From: Blautia sp. | Lineage (GTDB): Bacteria; Bacillota; Clostridia; Lachnospirales; Lachnospiraceae | Length of the DNA: 37,681 nt | Assembly: GCA_017475035.1 (NCBI GenBank) | Contig: JAFVGK010000051.1 | Location: forward strand, 1 to 37,681 | Direction of reading: 5' to 3' | In this document: positions 1-8,038 of the stretch, piece by piece | How positions within the stretch are numbered: the stretch's first letter is position 1 | How the letters are laid out: every line of letters begins with the position of its first letter | Translations under genes and position numbers: made by a program | The notes under the pieces: model-generated | Told to the model about the DNA's origin: nothing | The model's input: only the letters and a program-made list of their open reading frames with translations | Database searches by the model: none

Positions 1-145
1 CCGCTCATTTTGCACAGAAAGATTTGCAAAGTCAAGTATAAATAGTGCAAAATGGCTACTTCCTCGTGTCTGTGGGCGACCCAATCTCATGCAAAAATGA
101 GCGAGCTCATTTTTGCATGACCTTTTGTCGCCTGAATCATATCAT
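1..145. repeat. Family A repeat, right half (cut by window edge)
   Basis: This is the right half of a long dispersed repeat whose full copy is at 4618-4921. Shared blocks include CATTTTGCACAGAA, AGTGCAAAATGGCT, CCTCGTGTCTGTGGGCG and CATGCAAAAATGAGCGAGCT. The copy contains a perfect 15-bp hairpin at 88-119 (CATGCAAAAATGAGC, loop GA, then its complement). The hairpin is followed by CCTTTTG, so it may double as a weak terminator. The left half of the same repeat ends the window at 37681. No ORF lies inside. Confidence 0.85.
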
Positions 146-226
146 CTATCAAGAACAGAGTCTGTATAAATGAAATTTTATTCTGCTCATTCACGGCTTC
201 AGGATCTGTTTATTATAACTCGGTTT

Positions 227-1510
227 TCAGCCTGCGTTCTCAGCAAGGTACTCATCCATGGCAGCCTGCTGCTCTTCGGCGATTTCCGTCGGGGTAGCGG
301 AGCAGTCAAAGCACTTCTGGCTGGCGGATTTATGTACATCGGCAACAGAAGACGGCAGATACTGATCCCACCACAGCTGTACACCTGAAGCCTCGTTCAG
401 GATCGCGATGACATCCTGCCACGGAAGCTCGTCAGAGTAAGCAGCTTTGAGCGGAGGAAGGTTGCCCCACTCGATGGAAAGATTCATGAAATCCTCTGTC
501 GAATAGTAAGAAGCCATCTTAAAGGCAGCAGCCAGTTTGTCGCCTTCGCAGTTAAAGGAAATGAAGTTGTCGCCCATGGTGCCGACGACGACGTTCTGAT
601 CGGCTTCGGAGCCTTCGAGTGACGGGAATGCGAAGCAGCCGAGGTTCTCATAGAATTCCGGGAATTCATCCTTGATGGAGCCGATCTGCCAGGTTCCGTG
701 AAGCATCATGCCTGCACCCTGATACAGAAGGGCGCGGTCATCACCGTTATCCGGAGACAGAGAGTTCACGCCATCCGGGAAATAGCCCTTTTCAACCCAC
801 TCTTCGATCTTGGCGCCTGCATATTCGGTGGACTCGTTGACGAGAGAACCGGTTCCGTCATAAGCAGCGGAAATGATCTCCGGACCGCCGTGGCGTGCTA
901 CAAGATACATGTAGTACATGGAGCCTGTCCACTGTGCCTGGTTGGCCAGGGCGAACGGGGTGATGCCGTCAGCTACCATCTTATCGCAGAGAGCTTCCAG
1001 CTCATCGATGGTTTTCGGAACCTCATAGCCTTTCTCTGCCCACATAGCTTTGTCATAGAAAAATACGGCAACGGAGTCATTCTTTACAGGAAGAGCGTAA
1101 ATCCGGTCATTATAGGTACACTGAGCCAGAGAAGCCTCTGTGTAAAGGTCCCTTAATCCATATTCATCTACAAGATCCGTGATGTCCTGTGCATAGCCGG
1201 ATTTGATATACTCTACCATAGGACCGCCTGTCCAGTGGATGTACATATCCGGACACTGGCCGGAGGACATCGCGACGGCAAGCTTCTGCTTGTACTGGTC
1301 ATTGACTGTCGCGACCATATCGATGGAATAGCCGGACTCTTCGGAATCTTCCGCATTGTACTTGTCTACCGCATAGGACCAGACAGTCTTGTCAGGATCA
1401 GCAGTAGCCAGATTCCAGAAGGAGATCGTTTCGGCTGCATGGACGCAAGGAGCTGCCAAAAGACTTGCGGTCAGTGCTGCACACAGGATAGCTGTCAGTT
1501 TTTTCTTCAT
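227..1510 (-). CDS. ABC transporter sugar-binding protein (family 1 SBP)
   Basis: This is an extracellular solute-binding protein of the carbohydrate uptake (CUT1) type, 427 aa. It would capture a sugar or oligosaccharide outside the cell and hand it to a permease pair. It starts with MKKKLTAILCAALTASLL, a typical signal peptide with likely cleavage after VHA. The Cys at about residue 22 follows Ala-Pro, so it is not a good lipobox. The mature part opens with ISFWNLATADPD, as in family 1 SBPs. I chose the ATG at 1510 because GGGAGG lies just upstream on the minus strand; a start at 1525 would place that site inside the gene. No permease or ATPase is adjacent: repeat A and the window edge lie downstream, and an AraC regulator is divergent upstream. 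The substrate cannot be told from sequence. Confidence 0.9.
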   Translation of the reverse strand: MKKKLTAILCAALTASLLAAPCVHAAETISFWNLATADPDKTVWSYAVDKYNAEDSEESGYSIDMVATVNDQYKQKLAVAMSSGQCPDMYIHWTGGPMVEYIKSGYAQDITDLVDEYGLRDLYTEASLAQCTYNDRIYALPVKNDSVAVFFYDKAMWAEKGYEVPKTIDELEALCDKMVADGITPFALANQAQWTGSMYYMYLVARHGGPEIISAAYDGTGSLVNESTEYAGAKIEEWVEKGYFPDGVNSLSPDNGDDRALLYQGAGMMLHGTWQIGSIKDEFPEFYENLGCFAFPSLEGSEADQNVVVGTMGDNFISFNCEGDKLAAAFKMASYYSTEDFMNLSIEWGNLPPLKAAYSDELPWQDVIAILNEASGVQLWWDQYLPSSVADVHKSASQKCFDCSATPTEIAEEQQAAMDEYLAENAG

Positions 1511-1861
1511 AGCAAAACCTCCCATTTTGAAATGAATGAATGTAGGGCAACTGCGGCATGAAAAAAATGCCAGAGCCGGGGTACCGTCCTCCCGATACCG
1601 GAGAACGAATCATGAATTTTCCGCCCGCGGTTTGTGCAAAATAAATGAAAAAACAAAGAAAGATGTTGCCTGTTTCATGAACATGCAGATAACCTGCTTC
1701 GGAAAATCCCTGATTAATATGCAAATATGATAAGGAAAAATCACAGATTTTTATATCAAAAATCTATTGCATTTATCATAAATCTTTGTTATTCTGTTTT
1801 TATCAGTGCTGTTCGTTTCTTAGGTGAACAGCCTTTCTCAGGGACGGAAGGGAAAAAAGTC
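1511..1861. other. Divergent SBP/AraC intergenic region
   Basis: This is 351 bp between two divergent genes, with no credible ORF. It is AT-rich between about 1620 and 1800. It should carry the promoters of both genes and the AraC binding site. I found a candidate promoter only for the AraC gene (1767-1795) and no convincing minus-strand promoter for the SBP. Confidence 0.6.
1767..1795 (+). promoter_or_regulatory. Candidate promoter of the AraC-type gene
   Basis: TTGCAT (1767-1772), a 17-nt spacer, then TATTCT (1790-1795). The -35 and the spacing are good; the -10 has two mismatches to TATAAT. Transcription would begin near 1802, about 60 nt before the chosen ATG at 1862. This also argues against starting translation at 1727. 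Confidence 0.4.
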
Positions 1862-2665
1862 ATGGCAGATCCTTATGACCGTGTTTGGTCGATATACAAT
1901 CAAATGCTTCTGGAAAACATGGAAAATCGAGTGATTCATAATCCGTTAAATGAGGAATTACGCCGATACAGAGCAATTGAGAATGGAGATGTTCAGGAGC
2001 TTGAGCGGATCCTGCAGGAAGAAAATTATGATGACAGAAGAGGGCTTTTGTCTCCTGATTCCGTCAGGCAGGAAATTGATATCGGTATCGTCGTTACGAC
2101 CTACAGCCGTTTTGCGGCGGCAAAAGGAGGAGTGGCGCCGGAGGCATGTTATTGTCTGAGCGACGCCACGATCCAGGAGATGGAAAAGTGCAGGGATGTT
2201 GAAACCATCCGTCATATTTACCGCTCCACCGAACTGAGATATTGCATGATGGTAAAGGAAGCAAGACATGGGAAAAGAAAAGAGCCGGAAGGAGTCGGCA
2301 GCCAGGCGGTTCTGCATATCAGCCATTGCAAGGATTATGTTTTTTCCCATCTGACAAGCCGGCTCACGATCGGGCAGATCGCGGATGCCATCGGACTGGA
2401 GCAGAATTATCTGTCCGCATTGTTTCGCAGACAGGAGGGGATTACCCTCAAGCAATATATTCTTCAGGAAAAAGTGACCCTGGCGAAAAACATGCTTGCG
2501 TATTCGGATTATTCTTATATTGAGATTGCAAATTTCCTGTGCTTCTCTTCCCAAAGCCATTTAGGGGAGCAGTTCCGCCGCATCACCGGCATGACCATGA
2601 GACAATACCGGAACAGCCACGGAAGGGAAGACTTCTTAAAAAACGTTGTGGATGATGAAGAATAA
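1862..2665 (+). CDS. AraC family transcriptional regulator
   Basis: A DNA-binding regulator of 267 aa. The last ~100 residues form the two helix-turn-helix motifs of AraC proteins: LTIGQIADAIGLEQNYLSAL for the first and the YSYIEIANFLCFSSQSHLG region for the second. They are followed by the signature FRRITGMTMRQYR. The N-terminal ~150 residues are an uncharacterised sensor region of the kind common in AraC proteins of gut Clostridia. It has no recognisable ligand pocket motif. ATG 1862 was chosen because AAGGGA lies 10 nt upstream; the frame is open back to 1727, but that stretch overlaps the candidate promoter. The gene is divergent from the SBP gene at 227-1510, so it probably controls that gene. 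A strong hairpin terminator follows at once. Confidence 0.9.
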   Translation: MADPYDRVWSIYNQMLLENMENRVIHNPLNEELRRYRAIENGDVQELERILQEENYDDRRGLLSPDSVRQEIDIGIVVTTYSRFAAAKGGVAPEACYCLSDATIQEMEKCRDVETIRHIYRSTELRYCMMVKEARHGKRKEPEGVGSQAVLHISHCKDYVFSHLTSRLTIGQIADAIGLEQNYLSALFRRQEGITLKQYILQEKVTLAKNMLAYSDYSYIEIANFLCFSSQSHLGEQFRRITGMTMRQYRNSHGREDFLKNVVDDEE

Positions 2666-2666
2666 G

Positions 2667-2711
2667 AAAAGGCCGTGTAAAATGAACGAGTTCATTTTAC
2701 ACGGCCTTTTT
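2667..2711. terminator. Bidirectional terminator between convergent genes
   Basis: A long perfect stem, AAAAGGCCGTGTAAAATGAAC, with loop GA and its complement, ending in a T run on the plus strand and (read in reverse) on the minus strand. It serves the AraC gene (+) and the DUF624 gene (-). Confidence 0.9.
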
Positions 2712-2726
2712 GATTACGGGATCCTT

Positions 2727-3347
2727 CTATTCGCTTTCGAGTTCCCGAAAGACCGGTTCATAAAGTCTGGCGCACACATAGCCCGGCAAAGAAATTCCCA
2801 GCATGAGAACAACCGGAAAAAGAAAGAGGATATGCAGTAAAATCCATCCCGGCAGGACCCAGACAAACGTCATGACAAAAGCTCTGGGAAATTTCGCGGC
2901 TCCAAGCCGGAAGGAATTTGCCAACGTATGGCTGAGAGTATTGTAAAAATGTGACTGCAGCGGGAATGTGAAAGCCAGAAGCATCATCACGATAAAACCG
3001 GTGATGACAACCACATAGGAAACGGCCTTTGGCATGGTTTCCGGCGCATTTTCTATCAGAAGAAGATCCGCGGCCATCGGAATCAGAAAACATAGCTTAA
3101 TCAGCCACAGACAGGATGCCTGCCTGAAATTCTCCCGAAATGAGTGAAAAAAATCTTTGGTCAGGTAGCTTTCCTCTTTGCGGATCAGACGGAGCAGACA
3201 ATAATTCATGGAAGTGACAGCCGCTCCGATGGTAAATACCGGCAGGCAGCAGAAAAGCGTCAGGAGGTTCAGGAGGATCAGCTGGTACAGGGTGCCAAGG
3301 ACGCGGGCAGCACGCCCTTCACTGTTCAGAAACTCCAATTTAGCCAT
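2727..3347 (-). CDS. DUF624 (YesL-like) integral membrane protein
   Basis: A 206-aa membrane protein with about five hydrophobic segments. It matches DUF624 by its N-terminal pattern: a first helix ending CCLPVFTIGAAVTSMNYCL, then a charged stretch RKEESYLTKDFFHSFRENFR. This is the layout of Bacillus YesL, a protein of unknown function often found near carbohydrate ABC transporters and glycan lyases. The ATG at 3347 is preceded by an AGAGGAATGAG-type site that overlaps the end of the upstream gene. The stop of the AAA-CYTH gene is only 6 nt away, so the two are almost surely co-transcribed. The function is unknown; assistance to sugar transport is only a guess from the family's neighbours. 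Confidence 0.85.
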   Translation of the reverse strand: MAKLEFLNSEGRAARVLGTLYQLILLNLLTLFCCLPVFTIGAAVTSMNYCLLRLIRKEESYLTKDFFHSFRENFRQASCLWLIKLCFLIPMAADLLLIENAPETMPKAVSYVVVITGFIVMMLLAFTFPLQSHFYNTLSHTLANSFRLGAAKFPRAFVMTFVWVLPGWILLHILFLFPVVLMLGISLPGYVCARLYEPVFRELESE

Positions 3348-3353
3348 GGATAC

Positions 3354-4463
3354 TCATTCCTCTTTATCTTCACTGATCATTTCGTGCGCCAGCGCATAAT
3401 TCTTATAATGCTTGTCTCCTGATACCTCCCGGATTATCGTAATGTCTTCAGGAAAACGGATTTCCTTCTGGTCTTCCGGTACCTCGATTTCCAGAATGGC
3501 CTGCTTTTTCCATTCAGGATAGACGTCAATTTCATAATACTGATCATGGTCAACGAGGCAATAACGGGTTTTTTTGATGGGATGGGCAGTCGGATCCGCT
3601 TCCATCAGCTGAGACATGTACTCCTCCTGGGTAAGCCTGCGCTCTACATCCACGCGGCGCAAGGGGGTAAGCTGGCGTTTTTCGGAGCGGGTGAAAATAT
3701 AATGTCCGTTGGTGCCCCTTTGCCGGATACGTATCTGTGTGTCGTCCCTGCTGATCAGATAGGTCTGGAAAATTTCCACCTTTGTACAATTCGGGAGCTG
3801 TTCCAGCCTTGCCAGGTCAGGATACCTGATCAGGAATTTTCTTTCGGTTTTATAGGGATCCGGCTCGCCTAAAAAAGAGAGGATTTCCGCAACCAGGTTA
3901 CGCAGCTTACCTGAAAAGTCGCCGGAATTATCTATGATCCGAAAATGAGGGTGGCCTGTCCAGGCGGCAATCAGTTTATCGTCTATTTGCGAAGCCTGCT
4001 CGATTGTTTCAATGCGGGCTGCATTGTTTGACAGGGTGTAAGCCTCGACAGCGCCTTTTGCGGCGGTTACGAGATGAAAGACGGCATCATAACCATCGCG
4101 CAGATCGATCTCGTTTGTATGAAGAGAGGAGAGAACGGCTGCCCATTCCTCGTCATTCATATAAGCACGATTATCCATAACTCCCCGGTCACAGATCAGA
4201 AGAACCTTATCGACAGGCATGGTTCGTACTCCCTGCTCAAAAATACGTTCTTTTTGAAGCTGAAGCTCTACCTGGCATTTCTGATACTCGAGATTGGAGG
4301 AGCATGTCCAGGGGGCAACACCGCCGGATATCAATTCCGTTGCGGTTTCCGGTATAAAAATGACTCTGTAACCGCGTCGGATGAGAGCGTTCTGGATCCA
4401 GCTCATGGCAGTGGTTTTGCCGGCACAAGGGCCGCCGGTGATAACAATCTTTCGCAGAAACAT
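3354..4463 (-). CDS. AAA-type ATP-binding / CYTH domain protein
   Basis: A 369-aa two-domain protein. Residues 1-200 form a small P-loop NTPase of the AAA_28 type: Walker A GGPCAGKT at 10-17 with Lys16, and VLLICDRG at 87-94 as the likely Mg-binding strand. Residues ~203-360 form a CYTH (triphosphate tunnel) domain with alternating charged strands such as RIRQRG, YEIDVYP and ILEIEVP. CYTH enzymes act on triphosphates or nucleotides and usually start with ExExK. Here the N-terminal strand reads KTERKFLIR, so the first Glu of that motif is missing. ATG 4463 follows GGAAAGGATTG; the open frame upstream to 4862 runs into repeat A and has no ribosome site. It forms a two-gene operon with DUF624. 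The substrate is unknown. Confidence 0.85.
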   Translation of the reverse strand: MFLRKIVITGGPCAGKTTAMSWIQNALIRRGYRVIFIPETATELISGGVAPWTCSSNLEYQKCQVELQLQKERIFEQGVRTMPVDKVLLICDRGVMDNRAYMNDEEWAAVLSSLHTNEIDLRDGYDAVFHLVTAAKGAVEAYTLSNNAARIETIEQASQIDDKLIAAWTGHPHFRIIDNSGDFSGKLRNLVAEILSFLGEPDPYKTERKFLIRYPDLARLEQLPNCTKVEIFQTYLISRDDTQIRIRQRGTNGHYIFTRSEKRQLTPLRRVDVERRLTQEEYMSQLMEADPTAHPIKKTRYCLVDHDQYYEIDVYPEWKKQAILEIEVPEDQKEIRFPEDITIIREVSGDKHYKNYALAHEMISEDKEE

Positions 4464-4617
4464 AGTGAACAATCCTTTCCTTTGTATACGGTACCGGGTG
4501 GATATCAAAAACCGACATATAAAAATCGGAAGAAGAATGCTGGAACTATAGTAGCACAACTGAGGAAGATTTGCTATAATCTTCAAGAGGAAAAATTTGA
4601 AAATGAGATTCGCAGAA

Positions 4618-4921
4618 TCGGAATCATATGATTGCATCGACAATAGCCTGATTCTACGGATCGTTTTGCAGCGGAGCTGCTCTCGCGTCTCGTCTCCCGA
4701 CTCGGTCGTTGCTAAACATATCCTGAAGGACGCCTTCGGTGTGCCGCTGGCGTGCAGCAGCCTGCAGCCACTCGGAATCCGTTCATTTTGCACAGAACAA
4801 TTTGCAGAAACAAGTGTGAGCCAGTGCAAAATGGCTGCTCCCTCGTGTCTGTGGGCGCCCAAATCTCATGCAAAAATGAGCGAGCTCTTTTTTCATGACC
4901 TTTTGCCGCGTGAATCATCAT
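4618..4921. repeat. Family A repeat, full copy
   Basis: The only complete copy in the window, ~300 bp. Its left part (ATTGCATCGACAA, CTGATTCTACGGATCG, CAGCGGAGCTGCTCTCGCGT, CTCGGTCGTTGCTAAAC) matches 37549-37681. Its right part matches 1-145. Relative to 37630 it carries about 20-30 extra bases around 4721-4755. The terminal hairpin near 4868-4898 is less perfect than in the copy at 88-119. It separates the AAA-CYTH gene (-) from the GH39 gene (+), so it sits where both promoters would be expected. Confidence 0.85.
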
Positions 4922-4940
4922 ATAAGAGGAGAGTTTTCAA

Positions 4941-6407
4941 ATGAATAGGAAAAGAATTGAGATATCTGCTTATGACAAGGTTCCGTTCCGTAACCTGACT
5001 GCGTATTGCATAGGGACAGGGAGGATGGATCTGGCTTTGCATCAGGAGTATCAGGAACAGCTTAAAATGGTTCAGGAAGCGTGCCATTTTTCCCATATCC
5101 GAGGACATGGGATTTTCAGTGATCAGATGGGGATTTATCAGGGAGAAGGAAAATATTGTTTTACCTATCTGGACAGGGTGATGGACAGTTATCTGAAAAA
5201 CGGTCTGAGGCCTTTCCTTGAACTGGGATTTATGCCTGAAAAACTTGCTTCCGGGACACAGACTGTCTTTTATTGGAAAGGACACGTGACGCCGCCGAAG
5301 AATATGGAAGACTGGACTTCGCTGGTGAAAGCGACTTTACGCCATTTAAGCAGCCGTTACGGAGAACAGGAGGTTGCCTGCTGGCCTTGTGAGATCTGGA
5401 ATGAGCCGAATCTCACGGTTTTCTGGGAAAACGCGGATAAAGATAAATATCTGGATCTTTATGAAGCCACAGCTTTAGCCGTAAAAGAAGCCGTGCCGGA
5501 GATGAAGGTCGGCGGACCGGCAATCTGCGGCGGAGAGCATTCCCTGGATTGGATCAGGGATTTTCTTTCCTTTTGTGAGAGACGGAATCTGCCGGTGGAT
5601 TTTGTGACGCGACATGCGTATTTAGGATTGGAAACCACAAAGAAGGGACGCTATACCTACCATGATATGGCAGATCCTTCGGCAATGATAGAGGAGCTGC
5701 GCCAGACAAGGCTGATCATGCAGGAGTTTCCGTCCTATCAGGGACTTCCCCTTTATGTGACTGAGTTTAATACCAGCTACAACCCCTTCTGTCCGATTCA
5801 TGATACAAATCTGAATGCTGTGATCTGCGCGTCTCTTTTGTCCCGGCTTTCTGATGTTGCGGACGGATACAGCTATTGGACTTTCGGAGATGTTTTTGAG
5901 GAACAGGGGATTCCTTTCCGACCCTTCCACGGTGGTTTTGGTCTGACGGCAAATGGCAGGATTCCCAAACCGACATTCTGGACTTTTGCCTTTTTTGCCG
6001 GTTTAGAGGGTCAGGCGGTTTATCGGGACGGGAACTGTCTTGTGTTTAAGGGAAAGGAGGGAGGATATGAAGGAATTCTCTGGAATCCTGACCGGGAAGA
6101 AACACAGATCGAGCTTATTTTTCCTTTGGAAGGAGAATGTGTGGAGCTTGTGGAGCTTGTCGATGAGACCAGCGGAAATCCCTTGAAAGCCTGGCACGAG
6201 CTTGGAGAACCTGCAGATCTTACAGAACAGGATCTTGCCTTTTTAAGATCAGCCGCAAAGCCGCATTGCGGCACCCTTCCCTTAAAGGCGGAAAATGGAT
6301 TCGTCACGGTGAGCCATGTGCTTTCCTCCCATGCAGTATTGCATTTTAAGGCTCGACGTGTGAACAGAACTTTGGAAGAAGGATATGATTATAACTTTTA
6401 CAGGTGA
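4941..6407 (+). CDS. GH39 beta-xylosidase-type glycoside hydrolase
   Basis: A 488-aa enzyme of glycoside hydrolase family 39, mostly retaining beta-xylosidases that trim xylose from xylo-oligosaccharides. The acid/base Glu is E155 in EIWNEPNLTVFW. The nucleophile is E275 in YVTEFNTSY. The spacing and motifs fit the clostridial/Geobacillus XynB type (about 500 aa). The (beta/alpha)8 barrel covers roughly 15-360; the remaining ~125 residues form the C-terminal beta-sandwich. There is no signal peptide, so it acts inside the cell on imported oligosaccharides. AAGAGGAGAG lies upstream of the ATG. The gene stands alone between repeat A and a promoter for the next gene. GH39 members with other specificities exist, so xylosidase activity is likely but not proven. 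Confidence 0.9.
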   Translation: MNRKRIEISAYDKVPFRNLTAYCIGTGRMDLALHQEYQEQLKMVQEACHFSHIRGHGIFSDQMGIYQGEGKYCFTYLDRVMDSYLKNGLRPFLELGFMPEKLASGTQTVFYWKGHVTPPKNMEDWTSLVKATLRHLSSRYGEQEVACWPCEIWNEPNLTVFWENADKDKYLDLYEATALAVKEAVPEMKVGGPAICGGEHSLDWIRDFLSFCERRNLPVDFVTRHAYLGLETTKKGRYTYHDMADPSAMIEELRQTRLIMQEFPSYQGLPLYVTEFNTSYNPFCPIHDTNLNAVICASLLSRLSDVADGYSYWTFGDVFEEQGIPFRPFHGGFGLTANGRIPKPTFWTFAFFAGLEGQAVYRDGNCLVFKGKEGGYEGILWNPDREETQIELIFPLEGECVELVELVDETSGNPLKAWHELGEPADLTEQDLAFLRSAAKPHCGTLPLKAENGFVTVSHVLSSHAVLHFKARRVNRTLEEGYDYNFYR

Positions 6408-6463
6408 TGAGTATTACCTTGAACCATTATCTCAAAACTGTCACATTTCGACAAGATCCGTCA

Positions 6464-6492
6464 TAGACACTTGCCTTATTTTGTGCTATAGT
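6464..6492 (+). promoter_or_regulatory. Candidate promoter upstream of the CpaF-like gene
   Basis: TAGACA (6464-6469), 17-nt spacer, TATAGT (6487-6492); one mismatch in each box. Transcription would start near 6499, giving a ~200-nt leader that contains hairpin element C before the ribosome binding site. Confidence 0.6.
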
Positions 6493-6596
6493 CACAAATA
6501 ATGATGCATGATGATTTTGATATCGATATTGCAGACGGCGCTGCCAAAAATGTCATTCGTAAACCAGGAGTCAGCATACAAAGCATGGTTATGGGA

Positions 6597-6690
6597 GGAG
6601 ACTGGTTTTGCTGTCTCGACGGTCCGGCTGCCGAAGCAATAAATCGTCATCCGAAGACATAGAGCCAACGTACAGAACCTTGTTATGTGA
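6597..6690 (+). repeat. Family C hairpin element, copy 1 (5' leader)
   Basis: Shares with the other copies a block GACTGGTTTTGCTG, a loop region, GCTGCCGAAGCA, then TCGTCATCCGAAGACAT and CAACGTACAGAAC, ending in TTGTTATGTGAGGAGG, which is the ribosome binding site of the next gene. The stem is imperfect in this copy. A second GGTTATGGGAGGAG lies just before the element, so GTTATGnGAGGAG flanks it as a direct repeat. Confidence 0.7.
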
Positions 6691-6702
6691 GGAGGGACAG
6701 GA

Positions 6703-7902
6703 TTGAGGGGAGACCGGAGAGAATTGTTTCGTTCGATGCGTCAGGAGCTGATGCTAAAGCTAAACGTATCCAAGGAGATTTCCGACCAGGAGATTTACGC
6801 AACCATTGATGAAATTGTCCTTAACAGGACAAGAGAAGGAGGCGCTTCGCTGAAAGACAGGGTTTCCCTTCGCCGGGATCTGTTTTTTTCTGTGAGAAAG
6901 CTGGATGTACTGCAGGAACTGATCGAGGATGAGTCAGTTACCGAGATTATGGTGAACGGCCCGGATACGATTTTTGTGGAAAAAGCAGGCAGGCTTTTTC
7001 GCTATGAGAAGAGCTTTTCTTCCAGGGAAAAGCTTGAAGACGTGATTCAACAGATTGTTGGCCGGTGCAACAGGGTCGTGAATGAGTCCATGCCTATCGT
7101 AGACGCCAGACTGGAAAACGGAGCCCGTGTGAATGTGGTAGTCGCTCCGGTTGCCTTAAACGGCCCGATCCTTACGATACGCCGGTTTCCGGATAAGCCA
7201 ATCACGATGGAAAAATTACTTTCACTGGGATCAATTACAAAGGAATGCGCAGATTTTCTGGAAAAACTGGTGCGGGCGAGGTATTCGATTGTGATCGGCG
7301 GTGGGACAGGCTCCGGAAAAACAACTTTTCTTGGCGCGTTGGCCGAATATATTCCAAAGGACGAAAGGATCATTACAATAGAGGATAATGCGGAACTGAA
7401 GCTCACCGGGATAGAAAATCTTGTACGGTTGGAAGCAAAGATGGGAAATATGAATCAGTCACAGGCAGTGACAATCCGGGATCTTATTAAATCAGCCCTT
7501 CGTATGCGCCCGGACCGGATTGTCGTCGGGGAATGCCGGGGCGGGGAGGCGGTGGATATGCTGCAGGCACTGAATACCGGCCATGACGGTTCCTTAAGCA
7601 CGGCCCATGCTAATTCCAGCCGTGATATGCTTTCGCGTCTGGAAACCATGGTTTTAATGGGAGTGGAGCTGCCTCTGGAAGCGATCCGGCGCCAGATTGC
7701 CTCTGGTGTGGATATTCTCATTCATTTGGGCAGAATGCGGGACAAATCCAGAAAACTGTTGGAGATATCTGAGATTGCCGGCTTTGAGGACGGGGAAGTC
7801 AGGATCCATCCTCTGTATTGCTGGGAAGAAGGAGAAGGCCTGTTGAAGAAGGGTGAACTATGGCATACGGAAAAGCTGATCAGGGCAGGATTGGCAAAGT
7901 AA
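6703..7902 (+). CDS. CpaF/TadA-family secretion ATPase (orphan)
   Basis: A 399-aa ATPase of the type II/IV secretion superfamily, CpaF branch, which powers assembly of Flp/Tad pili. Walker A is GGTGSGKT (200-207, Lys206). The Asp box IITIEDNAEL is at 223-232, Walker B RIVVGE at 272-277, and the His box TGHDGSLSTAHAN around 292-304. All key residues are present. The N-terminal domain (60-160) has the usual VTEIMVNGPD and IVDARLENGARVN motifs. The likely start is TTG 6703 with GAGGAGGG 8 nt upstream; ATG at 6736 is the alternative. No TadB, TadC, pilin, prepilin peptidase or RcpC gene is nearby; both neighbours are glycoside hydrolases. It therefore looks displaced from a tad locus or works with genes elsewhere. 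Confidence 0.9.
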   Translation: MRGDRRELFRSMRQELMLKLNVSKEISDQEIYATIDEIVLNRTREGGASLKDRVSLRRDLFFSVRKLDVLQELIEDESVTEIMVNGPDTIFVEKAGRLFRYEKSFSSREKLEDVIQQIVGRCNRVVNESMPIVDARLENGARVNVVVAPVALNGPILTIRRFPDKPITMEKLLSLGSITKECADFLEKLVRARYSIVIGGGTGSGKTTFLGALAEYIPKDERIITIEDNAELKLTGIENLVRLEAKMGNMNQSQAVTIRDLIKSALRMRPDRIVVGECRGGEAVDMLQALNTGHDGSLSTAHANSSRDMLSRLETMVLMGVELPLEAIRRQIASGVDILIHLGRMRDKSRKLLEISEIAGFEDGEVRIHPLYCWEEGEGLLKKGELWHTEKLIRAGLAK

Positions 7903-7940
7903 GATTCTGTATGGATGCCCAATCGAAGAGAGCCTCAGGA

Positions 7941-8030
7941 GAGACTGATTTTGCTGCTTCGGCATTTCATTTACCGAAGAAGCGGAAATTAAAATATTAA
8001 GTCAAAGCACAAAACTTCGTTATGCGAGGA
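7941..8030 (+). repeat. Family C hairpin element, copy 2 (5' leader)
   Basis: AGACTGATTTTGCTGCTTCGG, an AT-rich loop, then CCGAAGAAGCGGAAATT form the stem. The tail AAGTCAAAGCACAAAACTTCGTTATGCGAGGAGG (written here only to show the match: blocks AAGTCAA, ACTTCGTTATG) ends in the ribosome site of the GH67 gene. It fills most of the 136-bp gap between the CpaF-like and GH67 genes. No terminator is seen in this gap, so read-through is plausible. Confidence 0.7.
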
Positions 8031-8038
8031 GGAAAAAT

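Noticed and set aside
4464-4862. N-terminal extension of the AAA-CYTH gene
   Set aside because: The frame is open but runs into repeat A, has no ribosome site, and the family begins with MFLRKIVITGGP at 4463.
4618-4921. Family A repeat as a tRNA, rRNA fragment or insertion sequence
   Set aside because: No cloverleaf, no rRNA block recognised, no transposase ORF and no clear terminal inverted repeats; only a dispersed repeat can be supported.
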